The notes below the pieces were generated by a model that had not been told where the DNA came from, made no database searches, and saw only the letters and a list, made by a program, of their open reading frames with translations. 64,000 bases of DNA. Origin: Pseudomonadota bacterium. GTDB taxonomy: Bacteria; Pseudomonadota; Gammaproteobacteria; Burkholderiales; Rhodocyclaceae. Shown piece after piece: positions 17,076 through 25,206 of this stretch; within the stretch, counting starts at the first letter, position 1, and the number at the start of each line of letters is the position of its first letter. A program made the position numbers and the translations under genes. The stretch is taken from the NCBI GenBank assembly GCA_026399515.1, contig JAPLQT010000048.1, positions 1 through 64,000 on the forward strand, read 5' to 3'.

Positions 17076-18873
17076 AACCGCCGATGAACAGCCGCATCCC
17101 TTGGTAAAACACGAAGCTGGTGAACCACGCCAGCGCCAGCGGCCATAACACCGACAAGGCGGCGAAGGCTGCGCTGCGCGACTCGATCTTTATGGTGGCG
17201 ATGGTGGACATGCATGGCGTGTAGATGAGGGTGAACAGCATGAAACTGACCGCCTGGACCCAGTTCATGTTGCGCGCGAATTCATGCGCCAGGGCATCGC
17301 CCGACAGGCCGTAGATGACGGCGAAGGCGCCTATCATCACTTCCTTGGCGACGAATCCGAACAGCAGCGCCACGGTCAGCTTTTCGTCGATGCCGATCGG
17401 CGCGAGGATCGGAGCGAACAAAGTGCCCAACTGTCCCGCCAAGGTGGCAACGCTGCCGGGCGTGGCGCCCGCCGGCAGGTTGGTGAGCAACCAGATGGCG
17501 ATCACGCCGAGCACGATGAAACGCGTCGCCCTGGAAAGAAAATGCCGCACTTCCAGCCAGCCGCGCATCCACACCTGACGCAGGGTCGGAACCCGCCACG
17601 GCGGCAATTCGACGACGAACGGCTCGGTGTTCCTGAAGCGCCCGCGGAACAACAACGCGGTGAGGATCATCGTCGCGAAGCTGGCCACGTAGAAACCGAA
17701 GATCACCCAGGGCGCCTGCGCCGGACGGAAGATGGCTGAAACGATGAACAGGAATACCTGCAATCGCGCCGAGCACAGCGACAGCGGAATCACCAGCATC
17801 GACAGCAGGCGCAACGGCCGTTCGCGCATCATGCGGGTGCCCATTACCGCCGGCACATTGCAGCCGAAGCCCATCAGCACCATCACGAAACTGCGCCCGT
17901 CGAGTCCCAGCTTGCCCATCAGCGCGTCGGTGAGAAAGGCGGCACGCGCCAGGTAGCCGCTGTCTTCGACCAGCGCCATGAACAGGAAGAACAGCACGAT
18001 CAACGGGACGAACGCCGCCACCGTGACGAATCCCGCATACACGCCATCCAGCAGGAGGCCGCGCACAAAGTCAGGCAACACCGCCGCGAGCGGCTCCAGG
18101 GCGCTCTGCCGGAGCTGATCGAACAGCCCCGTCAAGCCTTGTTGCAGGGGCGCGCCCAGCCAGAACACCGCCTGGAACATCACCAACATCGCAACGAAGA
18201 ACAGCGGCAAGCCCAGCCACGGATGAAGCGCCAGGCGGTCGATGCGATCGGAAACCTGCTCCGGCAACAGCAGCGGTTGCGTGACGGCCTCCGCCATCAT
18301 TTCGGCGGTTTCGCGCTCGATGCGGACATCGTCGGACAACACCGACTTGAGCGCCGCATGGCGGGCCGGACCGATTTCCAGCGCGGCATCGAGGCTATGG
18401 GCCAGCACCCTCAGAGCCTCTGCCTGGCCCGTGCCGTACTTGGCCGAAATCATCACCACCGGCAAGCCCAGGCGCGCCGCCAACCGTGCGGTATCCACCT
18501 GCATGCCGTGGCGCTTGGCCGCATCCGCCATATTCAGCAGCAATACCAAAGGCAGGCCGAGCGAGCGGGCCTGCAAAACCAGCGGCAACTGACGCTCGAT
18601 CTGAGTGGCATTCACCACGACGGCGAGGACATCGATGGCATGCGCTTCCAGAAAATGCCGGACCACCTTTTCGTCGTCGGAGAAGCCGTGCAGGTCGTAG
18701 ATGCCAGGCAGATCGACCATTTCCGCCATGTGTCCGCCGAGCAGGATCTTGGCGCTGGCGAGATCGACCGTCACGCCCGCCCAATTGGCTACGCGTGCGG
18801 AAGAACCTGTGAGGCGGTTGAACAGCGTCGACTTGCCCGTATTGGGCATGCCGAGCAGGGCAATACGTTTCAC
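17074..18873 (-). CDS. feoB: Ferrous iron transporter FeoB
   Basis: A 599-residue inner-membrane Fe(II) transporter. The N-terminal G domain has G1 GMPNTGKST (8-16), G3 DLPGIYDL and G4 NMAD. It is followed by the membrane domain with the two inverted gating regions, including GCNVPAVMGTRMM and FVAKEVMIGAFAVIYG. It is shorter than the roughly 770-residue E. coli protein, as in many environmental bacteria. The start overlaps feoA by 4 bp. Expression is expected to be iron-repressed through the Fur box upstream of feoA. No FeoC is seen. Confidence 0.96.
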   Translation of the reverse strand: MKRIALLGMPNTGKSTLFNRLTGSSARVANWAGVTVDLASAKILLGGHMAEMVDLPGIYDLHGFSDDEKVVRHFLEAHAIDVLAVVVNATQIERQLPLVLQARSLGLPLVLLLNMADAAKRHGMQVDTARLAARLGLPVVMISAKYGTGQAEALRVLAHSLDAALEIGPARHAALKSVLSDDVRIERETAEMMAEAVTQPLLLPEQVSDRIDRLALHPWLGLPLFFVAMLVMFQAVFWLGAPLQQGLTGLFDQLRQSALEPLAAVLPDFVRGLLLDGVYAGFVTVAAFVPLIVLFFLFMALVEDSGYLARAAFLTDALMGKLGLDGRSFVMVLMGFGCNVPAVMGTRMMRERPLRLLSMLVIPLSLCSARLQVFLFIVSAIFRPAQAPWVIFGFYVASFATMILTALLFRGRFRNTEPFVVELPPWRVPTLRQVWMRGWLEVRHFLSRATRFIVLGVIAIWLLTNLPAGATPGSVATLAGQLGTLFAPILAPIGIDEKLTVALLFGFVAKEVMIGAFAVIYGLSGDALAHEFARNMNWVQAVSFMLFTLIYTPCMSTIATIKIESRSAAFAALSVLWPLALAWFTSFVFYQGMRLFIGG

Positions 18874-19109
18874 GCTGCGCGGACAGTGATCAGTCCAGCT
18901 TCCGCCCGGCGCAGCATCACGTCGGTGGCGCCGAGTCGGACCTGCAAGGGGCCGGCCCAGCGACCGCGGCGCATCAGCAGTACGTTGCGGCCGATGCGAA
19001 AGCCAAGGGCGACGAGGCGCTGATGCAAGGCTTCGTCGGCATGCACGGCGGAAATCACGGCCTGCTGGCCGGGAGCAAGATCGCTGAGAAGGCGAATATC
19101 GGAGTCCAT
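18870..19109 (-). CDS. feoA: Ferrous iron transport protein FeoA
   Basis: A 79-residue SH3-like protein starting MDSDIRLLSDLAPGQQAVIS at ATG 19109. A longer frame from 19136 would begin inside the Fur box and is rejected. Family features: HQRLVALGFRIGRNVLLMRRG and GPLQVRLGATDVMLRRAEAGLI. FeoA is a cytosolic partner of FeoB and is needed for full Fe(II) uptake. It overlaps feoB (ATGA) in a two-gene operon. Confidence 0.94.
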   Translation of the reverse strand: MDSDIRLLSDLAPGQQAVISAVHADEALHQRLVALGFRIGRNVLLMRRGRWAGPLQVRLGATDVMLRRAEAGLITVRAA

Positions 19110-19121
19110 GGAGCGATTATA

Positions 19122-19140
19122 GCAAATGAGAACCATTCTC
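19122..19140. promoter_or_regulatory. Fur box upstream of feoAB
   Basis: GCAAATGAGAACCATTCTC matches 14 of 19 positions of the classical Fur consensus GATAATGATAATCATTATC. It lies 13 bp upstream of the chosen feoA start, which fits iron-dependent repression of the ferrous uptake operon. Confidence 0.8.
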
Positions 19141-19198
19141 GATTGATATACATCAACTCTTTGTAGGCTAGGTCGGCCGACTAGGGATTTGGGGATCT

Positions 19199-19274
19199 AC
19201 AAGGGGGCACGCCCCCTTGTTCCTATCCGGGGGATAAACAAGGGGAGGGTCTCCCTTTATGCCCCAGAGGGTAC
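19199..19274. repeat. GC-rich hairpin cluster between feo and symporter genes
   Basis: A 9-bp perfect stem at 19199-19220 (ACAAGGGGG, loop CACG, CCCCCTTGT) is followed by a second hairpin, GGGAG-GGT-CTCCC-like, near 19244-19256. At 19260-19274 lies a 15-bp unit (minus strand GTACCCTCTGGGGCA) that recurs inside two kinase genes. It lies downstream of the symporter gene and may serve in its termination, although no T-run is present. Confidence 0.55.
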
Positions 19275-19339
19275 TTGTTCGTATACTTGGATTTTCCGGC
19301 CCGGCGGAGTGCCCCTAATTGTTTCTGGCTCTTGCCGGA

Positions 19340-21400
19340 TTAAGTTCCTGCCAGATTCGGATAACGCACATTCTCGACCAGGCGTTGCACCTCTTCCGGC
19401 GGCGGCTTGGTCAGCAAGCTGACGATGACGATCGCCGCAGAGCCCACCGGCAGGCCAAAAATGCCGCTGGAGATCGGCTGGATATCGAACCATGCGGCTG
19501 TCATCGAACCGCCGAAGAACGGATGTGTAATCACGACATAGTACAAGGTGACGGAAAGCCCGCCGACCATGCCGGCAATGGCGCCCCACTGGTTGGCGCG
19601 CTGCCAGAACACGCCGCACACCAAGGCCGGGAAGAAGCCCGCCGCGGCAATCGAGAAGGCCAGGCCGACCATCAACAGAATGCTTTCCGGCTTCAGCGAG
19701 GCGACCCAGGCCGCCACCATCGCCACCGCCAGCAGCATGGCCTTGGAAATCAGCAGGCGACGCTGGGTCGAGGCGCCGCGGGCTATCATCTTGTAGTAGA
19801 TGTCGTGCGCCAAGGCGTTGGAGATCGTCAGCAGCAGTCCGTCGGCGGTGGACAGCGCGGCCGCCAGACCGCCCGCCGCCACCAGGCCGGAAATCACGTA
19901 AGGCAGTCCGGCGATCTCCGGCGTCGCCAGCACGATGACGTCGGGAAACAAGGTCAATTCGGCCAGTTGCAGGATGCCGTCGCCGTTGATATCTTCGATC
20001 TTGACCAGGCCGACCTTGCCCCAGGAGGCGACCCAACTGGGCAGCGAGGCGATGCTGGTGCCCACGAGATTGTTATACACCTCCCATTTGGCGAATACCG
20101 CATACGCCGGCGCGGTGAAATACAGCAGAGAAATGAAGAACAGCGACCAGAACACCGAGGTGCGCGCCTCGCGCACCGAGTAGGTGGTGTAGTAGCGCAT
20201 CAGGACGTGCGGCAACGCCGCCGTGCCGAACATCAGGCACACCACCAGGGCGATGAAGTTACGCCGGGCAATATCGGGAGCCTTATCCTCCTTGCCGCCC
20301 TTGGCATCCTTATCGACGCTCTTGCCGGGATAGGCTTCGGCATGCGCCAGCGGCCGCTCAGATTTTTCCGCGTAAGTACGGCGGACCATGTCCCATTTGA
20401 TACGTGCCTCGGCTTCGCTCTTGGGCAATTCCCGCAGCGCCTGTTCGGCGGCGAAGATTTCGCGGGCAGGTGCGAAACTGGCGTCCTTGAGCGTCTCGAC
20501 ACGCGCCGTGAGCTTCTTGCGTTCGGCATCGAGCGACGCCGGCAGGGCCTGAATTTTCGCCCCGAACTCCACCGACTTGGCCAGGTAGGTGGCTCGGGCC
20601 TCGACTTCCTTAGGACTGTCGAAGAGTTGCTTCTCCTTTACACCGAGTTTTTCCAGCACGCTGCCATACATCACCTGGGGCACCGGGATGCCCGTGACCT
20701 TTTGGGACAGAATCACCACCGGCAACAGATAGGCGATGATCAGGATGATGTACTGCGCCACCTGGGTCCAGGTGACCGCGCGCATGCCGCCGAGAAAGGA
20801 ACACACCAGTATCCCGGCGAGGCCGACGAAGGCGCCGATCTCGAAGTCGATGCCGACCACGCGGCTGGTGATCAGCCCGACGCCATAGATCTGCGCGACG
20901 ACATAGGTAAACGAGGCGATGATCGCCACCACGGCGCCGACAAAACGGGCCAGGTTGCCGCCGTAACGGGCGCCGAGAAAATCCGGGATCGTGTACTGTC
21001 CGAACTTGCGCAGATAGGGCGCCAGGAACAGCGCCACCAGACAGAAACCGCCGGTCCAGCCGAGGACGAAAGCCAGTCCCTGGTAGCCGTCGTGATAGAG
21101 GGTACCGGCCATGCCGATGAAGGAGGCCGCGCTCATCCAATCGGCACCGGTCGCCATGCCGTTGAATATCGCCGGCACACGCCGCCCGGCAACGTAATAC
21201 TCGACCATGTCGGCGGTCCGGCTCATCATGCCGATGCCTGCATACAAGCCGATCGTGGCGAACATGAAGATATAGCCGATCATCCGCTGCGACAGGCCGA
21301 GGCGCTCGGCGCCGGCCAGCAACAGGATGAAGAGGATGAAGCCCAGGGTGTACCAGGCGTAGAGCTTCTTGAGGCGGCGATTGTAGGTGGGCTGTGTCAC
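19340..21400 (-). CDS. Sodium:solute symporter, VC_2705/acetate-permease-like subfamily
   Basis: A 686-residue transporter of the SSS family with about 13 TMs. The N-terminal part shows VEYYVAGRRVPAIFNGMATGADWMSAASFIG, typical of the large VC_2705-type symporters related to ActP. Later come FGTAALPHVLMRYYTTYSVREAR and ISGLVAAGGLAAALSTADGLLLTISNALAHDIY, the sodium and substrate site region. A hydrophilic insert of about 110 residues (about 225-340, with charged coiled-coil text such as LDAERKKLTARVETLKD) splits two TMs and makes it longer than usual. The small DUF4212 partner subunit that often precedes this subfamily is not present upstream. The substrate is probably a short monocarboxylate such as acetate; nearby pta-ackA-type genes fit but do not prove this. 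Confidence 0.88.
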   Translation of the reverse strand: MTQPTYNRRLKKLYAWYTLGFILFILLLAGAERLGLSQRMIGYIFMFATIGLYAGIGMMSRTADMVEYYVAGRRVPAIFNGMATGADWMSAASFIGMAGTLYHDGYQGLAFVLGWTGGFCLVALFLAPYLRKFGQYTIPDFLGARYGGNLARFVGAVVAIIASFTYVVAQIYGVGLITSRVVGIDFEIGAFVGLAGILVCSFLGGMRAVTWTQVAQYIILIIAYLLPVVILSQKVTGIPVPQVMYGSVLEKLGVKEKQLFDSPKEVEARATYLAKSVEFGAKIQALPASLDAERKKLTARVETLKDASFAPAREIFAAEQALRELPKSEAEARIKWDMVRRTYAEKSERPLAHAEAYPGKSVDKDAKGGKEDKAPDIARRNFIALVVCLMFGTAALPHVLMRYYTTYSVREARTSVFWSLFFISLLYFTAPAYAVFAKWEVYNNLVGTSIASLPSWVASWGKVGLVKIEDINGDGILQLAELTLFPDVIVLATPEIAGLPYVISGLVAAGGLAAALSTADGLLLTISNALAHDIYYKMIARGASTQRRLLISKAMLLAVAMVAAWVASLKPESILLMVGLAFSIAAAGFFPALVCGVFWQRANQWGAIAGMVGGLSVTLYYVVITHPFFGGSMTAAWFDIQPISSGIFGLPVGSAAIVIVSLLTKPPPEEVQRLVENVRYPNLAGT

Positions 21401-21439
21401 GCAGTCGCCTTAGGCCGGCCTTCGATGCCCGCGCAACGC

Positions 21440-21916
21440 TCAGGCGATCCTGCCCGCTTCGCCTATCCGATGAGACGCCTCGGCGTCGCGCGCCTGATCG
21501 CGCTTGTCGTAGTAATAGCGGTGGGTCTTATGCTCCGCAATGACCGTGGCGCCCCAGCCCGGGCCTTCCTTGGCCACCCGGCGATTAGGCTGCTTGACGG
21601 CGTCCGTCGAGGCCGCCTGCCTGGTGTTCGGAGTGGCCTGCGGCTTTGCGGTATCGTGATGGCGTTGCTGAGGAGTATGCGCCTCAGGATACTGACTATC
21701 CTTGGAAGGTTTCGGCAGCTTTTCCTGTTTTCTGAGCGCGGCAATAATGAGTGCCGTGTGCTTTCTGTCAAACTCAAGATGTATGCCGTCGTCCGACCAG
21801 AACAGGATTTCCCCGTCCGGGTAGCACTCCAGGAGAACCTCCTTGCCTTTCGCATCCAGCAGAAGCGAATCGACTGCGGCGGCATTCGGCGAATCGGACC
21901 TCTTCATGATGGACAC
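21440..21916 (-). CDS. Hypothetical cytosolic protein upstream of the symporter
   Basis: A 158-residue protein with no signal peptide or TM. The N-terminal half, with VDSLLLDAKGKEVLLECYPDG and ILFWSDDGIHLEFDRKHTALI, looks like a small beta-rich domain. The C-terminal half is low-complexity, Gln/Thr/Pro/Lys-rich (about 75-115), and ends with a basic segment EHKTHRYYYDKRDQARDAE. I do not recognise a family. It precedes the symporter by 39 bp on the same strand, in the place where a small symporter subunit is often encoded, but it is not hydrophobic and cannot be that subunit. Confidence 0.6.
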   Translation of the reverse strand: MSIMKRSDSPNAAAVDSLLLDAKGKEVLLECYPDGEILFWSDDGIHLEFDRKHTALIIAALRKQEKLPKPSKDSQYPEAHTPQQRHHDTAKPQATPNTRQAASTDAVKQPNRRVAKEGPGWGATVIAEHKTHRYYYDKRDQARDAEASHRIGEAGRIA

Positions 21917-22107
21917 ACCTTCTTCAGATTTTCACCAATATGGATGATAGTCGATAAATGCATCGGAGCCGAATTCCCGCCAGAGCGTTCCACAAAGGCG
22001 TGCATCGCCGGTTCATGATCCTGGTCAAAATTCGCGAAAATAGATGTTGCTTTGCAGCATTGCACGCATAACAATGATATTAGTGATGTTTAACCGAGGA
22101 GCGCTCC

Positions 22108-23511
22108 ATGTGCCCGACTGAAATTCTCGCCTTCATCGAGAACCGCACCTACGATGAAATCCAGATCGGCGATAGCGCCGTTCTGACTCGCACCCTGCGC
22201 CCCGAGGATATCCAGCTCTATGCCATCATGTCGGGCGATGTCAATCCGACGCATGTCGACGCCGAGTTCGCTCGCTCCTCGATGTACCGCGAGGTGGTGG
22301 CTCACGGCATGTGGGGCGCCGCCCTGATTTCGACAGTGCTGGGAACCCAGTTCCCCGGTCCCGGTACGGTCTATGTCGACCAGACCCTGCATTTCGCCCG
22401 GCCCGTCACGGTCGGCGACACCATCACCGTGACCATTACCTGCCAGAAGAAGTTCGACCACAATCACCATATCATCCTCGACTGCCTGTGCGTCAATCAG
22501 GACGGGCTCAACGTAATCCGCGGCACCGCCGAGGTCCTGGCGCCGAGCGAAAAAATCAAGCGCACCCGGGTCGCCATGCCGGAGTTCAAGATCAGCGACA
22601 AGCAGGCGCGTTACGACCACCTGCTGTCGATCTGCAAGAACCTCGCCGCCATCCCCATGTCGGTGGCCCATCCCTGCGATCCGGAGTCGCTCAAGGGCGC
22701 GCTGATGGCACGCGATGCCGGCCTGATCGTGCCCACCCTGGTCGGCCCCGAAGAAAAGATACGCCAGCTCGCCGCCGAGTTTGATCTGTCGCTGGACAAC
22801 TGCACCATCATCAATACGCCGCACAGCCACGCGTCCGCCGAGATCGCGGTGCAACTGGCGAGGGATGGCGAGGTCGACGCGGTGATGAAAGGCTCGCTGC
22901 ATACCGACGAACTGATGGGCGCGGTCATCGACAAGAGCACCGGTTTGCGCACCGCGCGCCGCATCAGCCATGTCTTCCTGATGGACGTGCCGACTTATCC
23001 TAGGCCGTTGATGATCACCGACGCGGCGATCAACATCGAGCCCGACCTGGAGGTCAAGGTGGACATCGTCCAGAACGCCATCGACCTGGCCCATATGCTC
23101 GGTATCGTCGAACCCAAGGTGGCGATCCTGGCCGCCGTCGAAACCGTCAACCCGAAAATGCGCGCCACCCTGGATGCGGCGGCACTGTGCAAAATGGCCG
23201 ATCGCGGCCAGATCAAGGGCGCCCTGCTGGATGGACCGCTGGCTTTCGACAATGCCGTCTCCATCGTCGCCGCCAAGACCAAGGGGATACGCTCGGCGGT
23301 GGCCGGCCAGGCCGATATCCTGGTGGTGCCGGATATCGAATCCGGCAACATGCTGGCCAAGCAGTTGGAATATCTCGCCGACGCGCTTTCCGCCGGCATC
23401 GTGCTGGGCACCCGGGTTCCCATCGTCCTCACCAGCCGCGCCGATTCCGCCGCAACCCGCACCGCGTCGTGCGCCATCGCCGTGGTCATGGCCCACGCCA
23501 AACGCAAATAG
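22108..23511 (+). CDS. Bifunctional MaoC-like enoyl-CoA hydratase / phosphate acetyl(butyryl)transferase
   Basis: A 467-residue fusion. Residues about 10-150 form a MaoC/R-hydratase domain with the catalytic Asp/His motif in SGDVNPTHVDAEFARS. Residues about 165-465 form a PTA_PTB domain, with DAVMKGSLHTDELMGAV, ISHVFLMDVPTYPRPLMITD and GALLDGPLAFDNAVS. The fusion is known in proteobacteria and links an R-specific hydratase with acyl-phosphate formation. It is followed by an acetate kinase, so acyl-CoA could be turned into acyl-phosphate and then ATP. A ribosome binding site (GAGGAGCGCTCC) precedes ATG 22108. The stop codon TAG is at 23509-23511; its last base is the first base of the fold-back repeat. 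Confidence 0.94.
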   Translation: MCPTEILAFIENRTYDEIQIGDSAVLTRTLRPEDIQLYAIMSGDVNPTHVDAEFARSSMYREVVAHGMWGAALISTVLGTQFPGPGTVYVDQTLHFARPVTVGDTITVTITCQKKFDHNHHIILDCLCVNQDGLNVIRGTAEVLAPSEKIKRTRVAMPEFKISDKQARYDHLLSICKNLAAIPMSVAHPCDPESLKGALMARDAGLIVPTLVGPEEKIRQLAAEFDLSLDNCTIINTPHSHASAEIAVQLARDGEVDAVMKGSLHTDELMGAVIDKSTGLRTARRISHVFLMDVPTYPRPLMITDAAINIEPDLEVKVDIVQNAIDLAHMLGIVEPKVAILAAVETVNPKMRATLDAAALCKMADRGQIKGALLDGPLAFDNAVSIVAAKTKGIRSAVAGQADILVVPDIESGNMLAKQLEYLADALSAGIVLGTRVPIVLTSRADSAATRTASCAIAVVMAHAKRK

Positions 23512-23778
23512 GGCGTGCTCTCAATGGATCGACGTGTGCGAACGAGGCAGATGGCTCCCAGTGCAAGGCGGGAGCGACGCCGTTGGGTCATTCCCAAAAA
23601 GGAGCGAGCAACGCCGCAATGGGGGCCATATGCCTCGTTCCCTTCGGGTTGCCGCCAAATGCGGCGTCCGCTTTGTTGCTCGTCTCGTCAAGGGGGATGG
23701 CCATTGACTTCGACTCGCGTCGCGCGGCCATCCGCATTTGGCAGCAACGCATCACGCCGATCCATTGAGAGCACGCCC
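23511..23778. repeat. 268-bp fold-back element with nested inverted repeats
   Basis: Terminal arms 23511-23536 and 23753-23778 are inverted repeats (25 of 26 bp). Inside, 23540-23560 pairs with 23620-23640 (19 of 21), and 23648-23664 pairs with 23732-23748 (16 of 17). Within the second arm, 23695-23702 pairs with 23726-23733 (8 of 8). Only 3, 7 and 4 nt separate the three stems, so the strand folds as a near-perfect three-way junction. No convincing protein is encoded. It is placed exactly between the Pta fusion and ackA. Size and 26-bp ends are like a MITE (for example Correia-type elements), but the sequence is not one I know, and no clear target duplication is seen. Confidence 0.85.
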
Positions 23779-23783
23779 TTACT

Positions 23784-25013
23784 ATGAGTGACGCCATACT
23801 CGTTCTCAACGCCGGTTCGTCGTCGATCAAGTTCGCCTTGTTCGAGTATCCCCGGAACCCCGGGGACAGGCGACGCATCGACCGGCAAGCGGCACTGTCC
23901 GGGCAGATCGACGCGATCGATGCCAGCAACCCCGAAGGCGCCCACATGAAAGCCCGTGACGTCACCGGTCGCCTGCTCGCCGACCAGCTTCTCCCCGGGA
24001 CGCCGGGCGAAAGCGGACGCAACGACCCGCATCGCCGCGCCCTGGATTTCCTCCTCGGCTGGCTGGCCGAGCATGACAATGGGATGACGGTGCGCGCGGT
24101 CGGCCACCGCGTGGTCCACGGCGCCGAAAAATATGCCCAGCCGATCCTTCTCGACGCGGCCGTCCGCGACGACCTGGCGCATCTGATCCCGCTGGCGCCG
24201 TTGCACCAGCCGCACAACCTCGATGCGATCCGTGCCATCGCCGAGCTGCAGCCGGAACTACCGCAAATCGCCTGCTTCGATACCGCCTTCCACCGCAGCC
24301 AGCCCGCCGTCGCCCAGTTGTTCGCCCTGCCGCGCGCCATCACAGAACAAGGGGTGCGCCGCTATGGTTTTCACGGACTGTCCTACGAGTACATCGCCCA
24401 GGTGCTCCCCGAGCATCTGGACCAGGCCACGGCAAATGGCCGGGTCATCGTCGCCCACCTTGGCAACGGCGCCAGCATGTGCGCCATGCGCGGCCGCCGG
24501 AGCGTCGCTTCGACCATGGGCTTCACGGCCATCGAGGGCCTGATGATGGGCACCCGGACGGGCAGCATCGACCCCGGCGTGCTGCTCTACCTGATGGACA
24601 GCCAGCACATGGACGCCAAGGCTCTGACGCGCCTGCTCTACAAGGAATCCGGGCTGCTCGGCGTCTCCGGCATCTCTTCCGACATGCGCGTGCTGCTGGC
24701 TTCGGATCGCTTCGAAGCCCGCGAAGCGGTCGAACTCTTCTGTTACCGTATCACCCGCGAGATCGGCTCGCTGGCCGCCTCCCTGGGCGGTCTCGACGCG
24801 CTGGTGTTCACCGGCGGCATCGGCGACCACGCCGCGCCGGTGCGCCGGACGGTATGCGTCGACGCCGGCTGGCTGGGCGTCGAACTGGATGAAGTCGCCA
24901 ATTCGAAGAATGCCATCTGCATTTCATCGACGACGTCCAGGGTCCGGGTACTGGTCCTGCCGACCAATGAAGAATGGATCATCGCCCGGCATACCGCGGC
25001 GCTCATCAAATAG
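23784..25013 (+). CDS. ackA: Acetate/propionate kinase
   Basis: A 409-residue ASKHA-fold kinase. Visible are VLNAGSSSIKFALFEYP (phosphate-binding N-terminus), GHRVVHGAEKYAQP, AHLGNGASMCAMRGRRSV, GFTAIEGLMMGTRTGSIDPG and FTGGIGDHAAPVRR, all typical of AckA. It makes ATP from acetyl-phosphate (or the reverse), complementing the upstream phosphotransacetylase fusion. ATG 23784 lies 5 bp after the fold-back repeat and lacks a normal ribosome binding site. The nearest purine stretch, TTGAGAG (about 23765-23771), lies inside the repeat arm and would be sequestered if the RNA folds. Confidence 0.95.
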   Translation: MSDAILVLNAGSSSIKFALFEYPRNPGDRRRIDRQAALSGQIDAIDASNPEGAHMKARDVTGRLLADQLLPGTPGESGRNDPHRRALDFLLGWLAEHDNGMTVRAVGHRVVHGAEKYAQPILLDAAVRDDLAHLIPLAPLHQPHNLDAIRAIAELQPELPQIACFDTAFHRSQPAVAQLFALPRAITEQGVRRYGFHGLSYEYIAQVLPEHLDQATANGRVIVAHLGNGASMCAMRGRRSVASTMGFTAIEGLMMGTRTGSIDPGVLLYLMDSQHMDAKALTRLLYKESGLLGVSGISSDMRVLLASDRFEAREAVELFCYRITREIGSLAASLGGLDALVFTGGIGDHAAPVRRTVCVDAGWLGVELDEVANSKNAICISSTTSRVRVLVLPTNEEWIIARHTAALIK

Positions 25014-25058
25014 CCGCCAATAGCCTGAATATTCGCGGGTTTTTCCTGAAAAATACCT

Positions 25059-25070
25059 ACTATATATAGT
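25059..25070. promoter_or_regulatory. Putative NrdR box upstream of the class II ribonucleotide reductase
   Basis: ACTATATATAGT (in the context CCTACTATATATAGTGGC) matches the core of the NrdR consensus acaCwAtATATwGtgt. One strong box is visible; the second box expected about 31 bp away is at best degenerate (around 25090-25101). Its place 137 bp before the nrdJ start fits NrdR repression. No cobalamin riboswitch is recognisable in this 190-bp leader. Confidence 0.55.
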
Positions 25071-25206
25071 GGCATAGCCCTTGCTATGCTACTAGCCGAA
25101 TTTTTAATTCATTGTTTTTAAATGAACTGAAAATTTTCACTTTCCTTTGAAAGCCAGTGTAGGTATGCTTCGCACCTCCTATCGCATTTCTTCTCCGGGA
25201 AAAACC

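Noticed and set aside
19110-19136. Longer FeoA start at 19136
   Set aside because: The start codon would lie inside the Fur box and add a non-conserved hydrophobic stub.
19319-22018. 899-codon forward open frame
   Set aside because: It runs antisense through the symporter and the 158-residue gene; composition is His/Gln/Arg/Asp-rich without any domain, while the minus strand gives clear transporter motifs.
22090-23496. 468-codon reverse open frame
   Set aside because: Antisense to the MaoC-Pta fusion, with Asp/Gly/His-rich text and no motif.
23588-24343. Reverse open frame of 251 codons across the fold-back repeat and ackA
   Set aside because: Antisense to ackA and through inverted-repeat DNA; Arg/Ser/Cys-rich shadow without a start signal.
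25014-25206. Cobalamin riboswitch upstream of nrdJ
   Set aside because: No B12-box-like consensus or long paired leader could be recognised in under 200 bp; a covariance-model scan would settle it.
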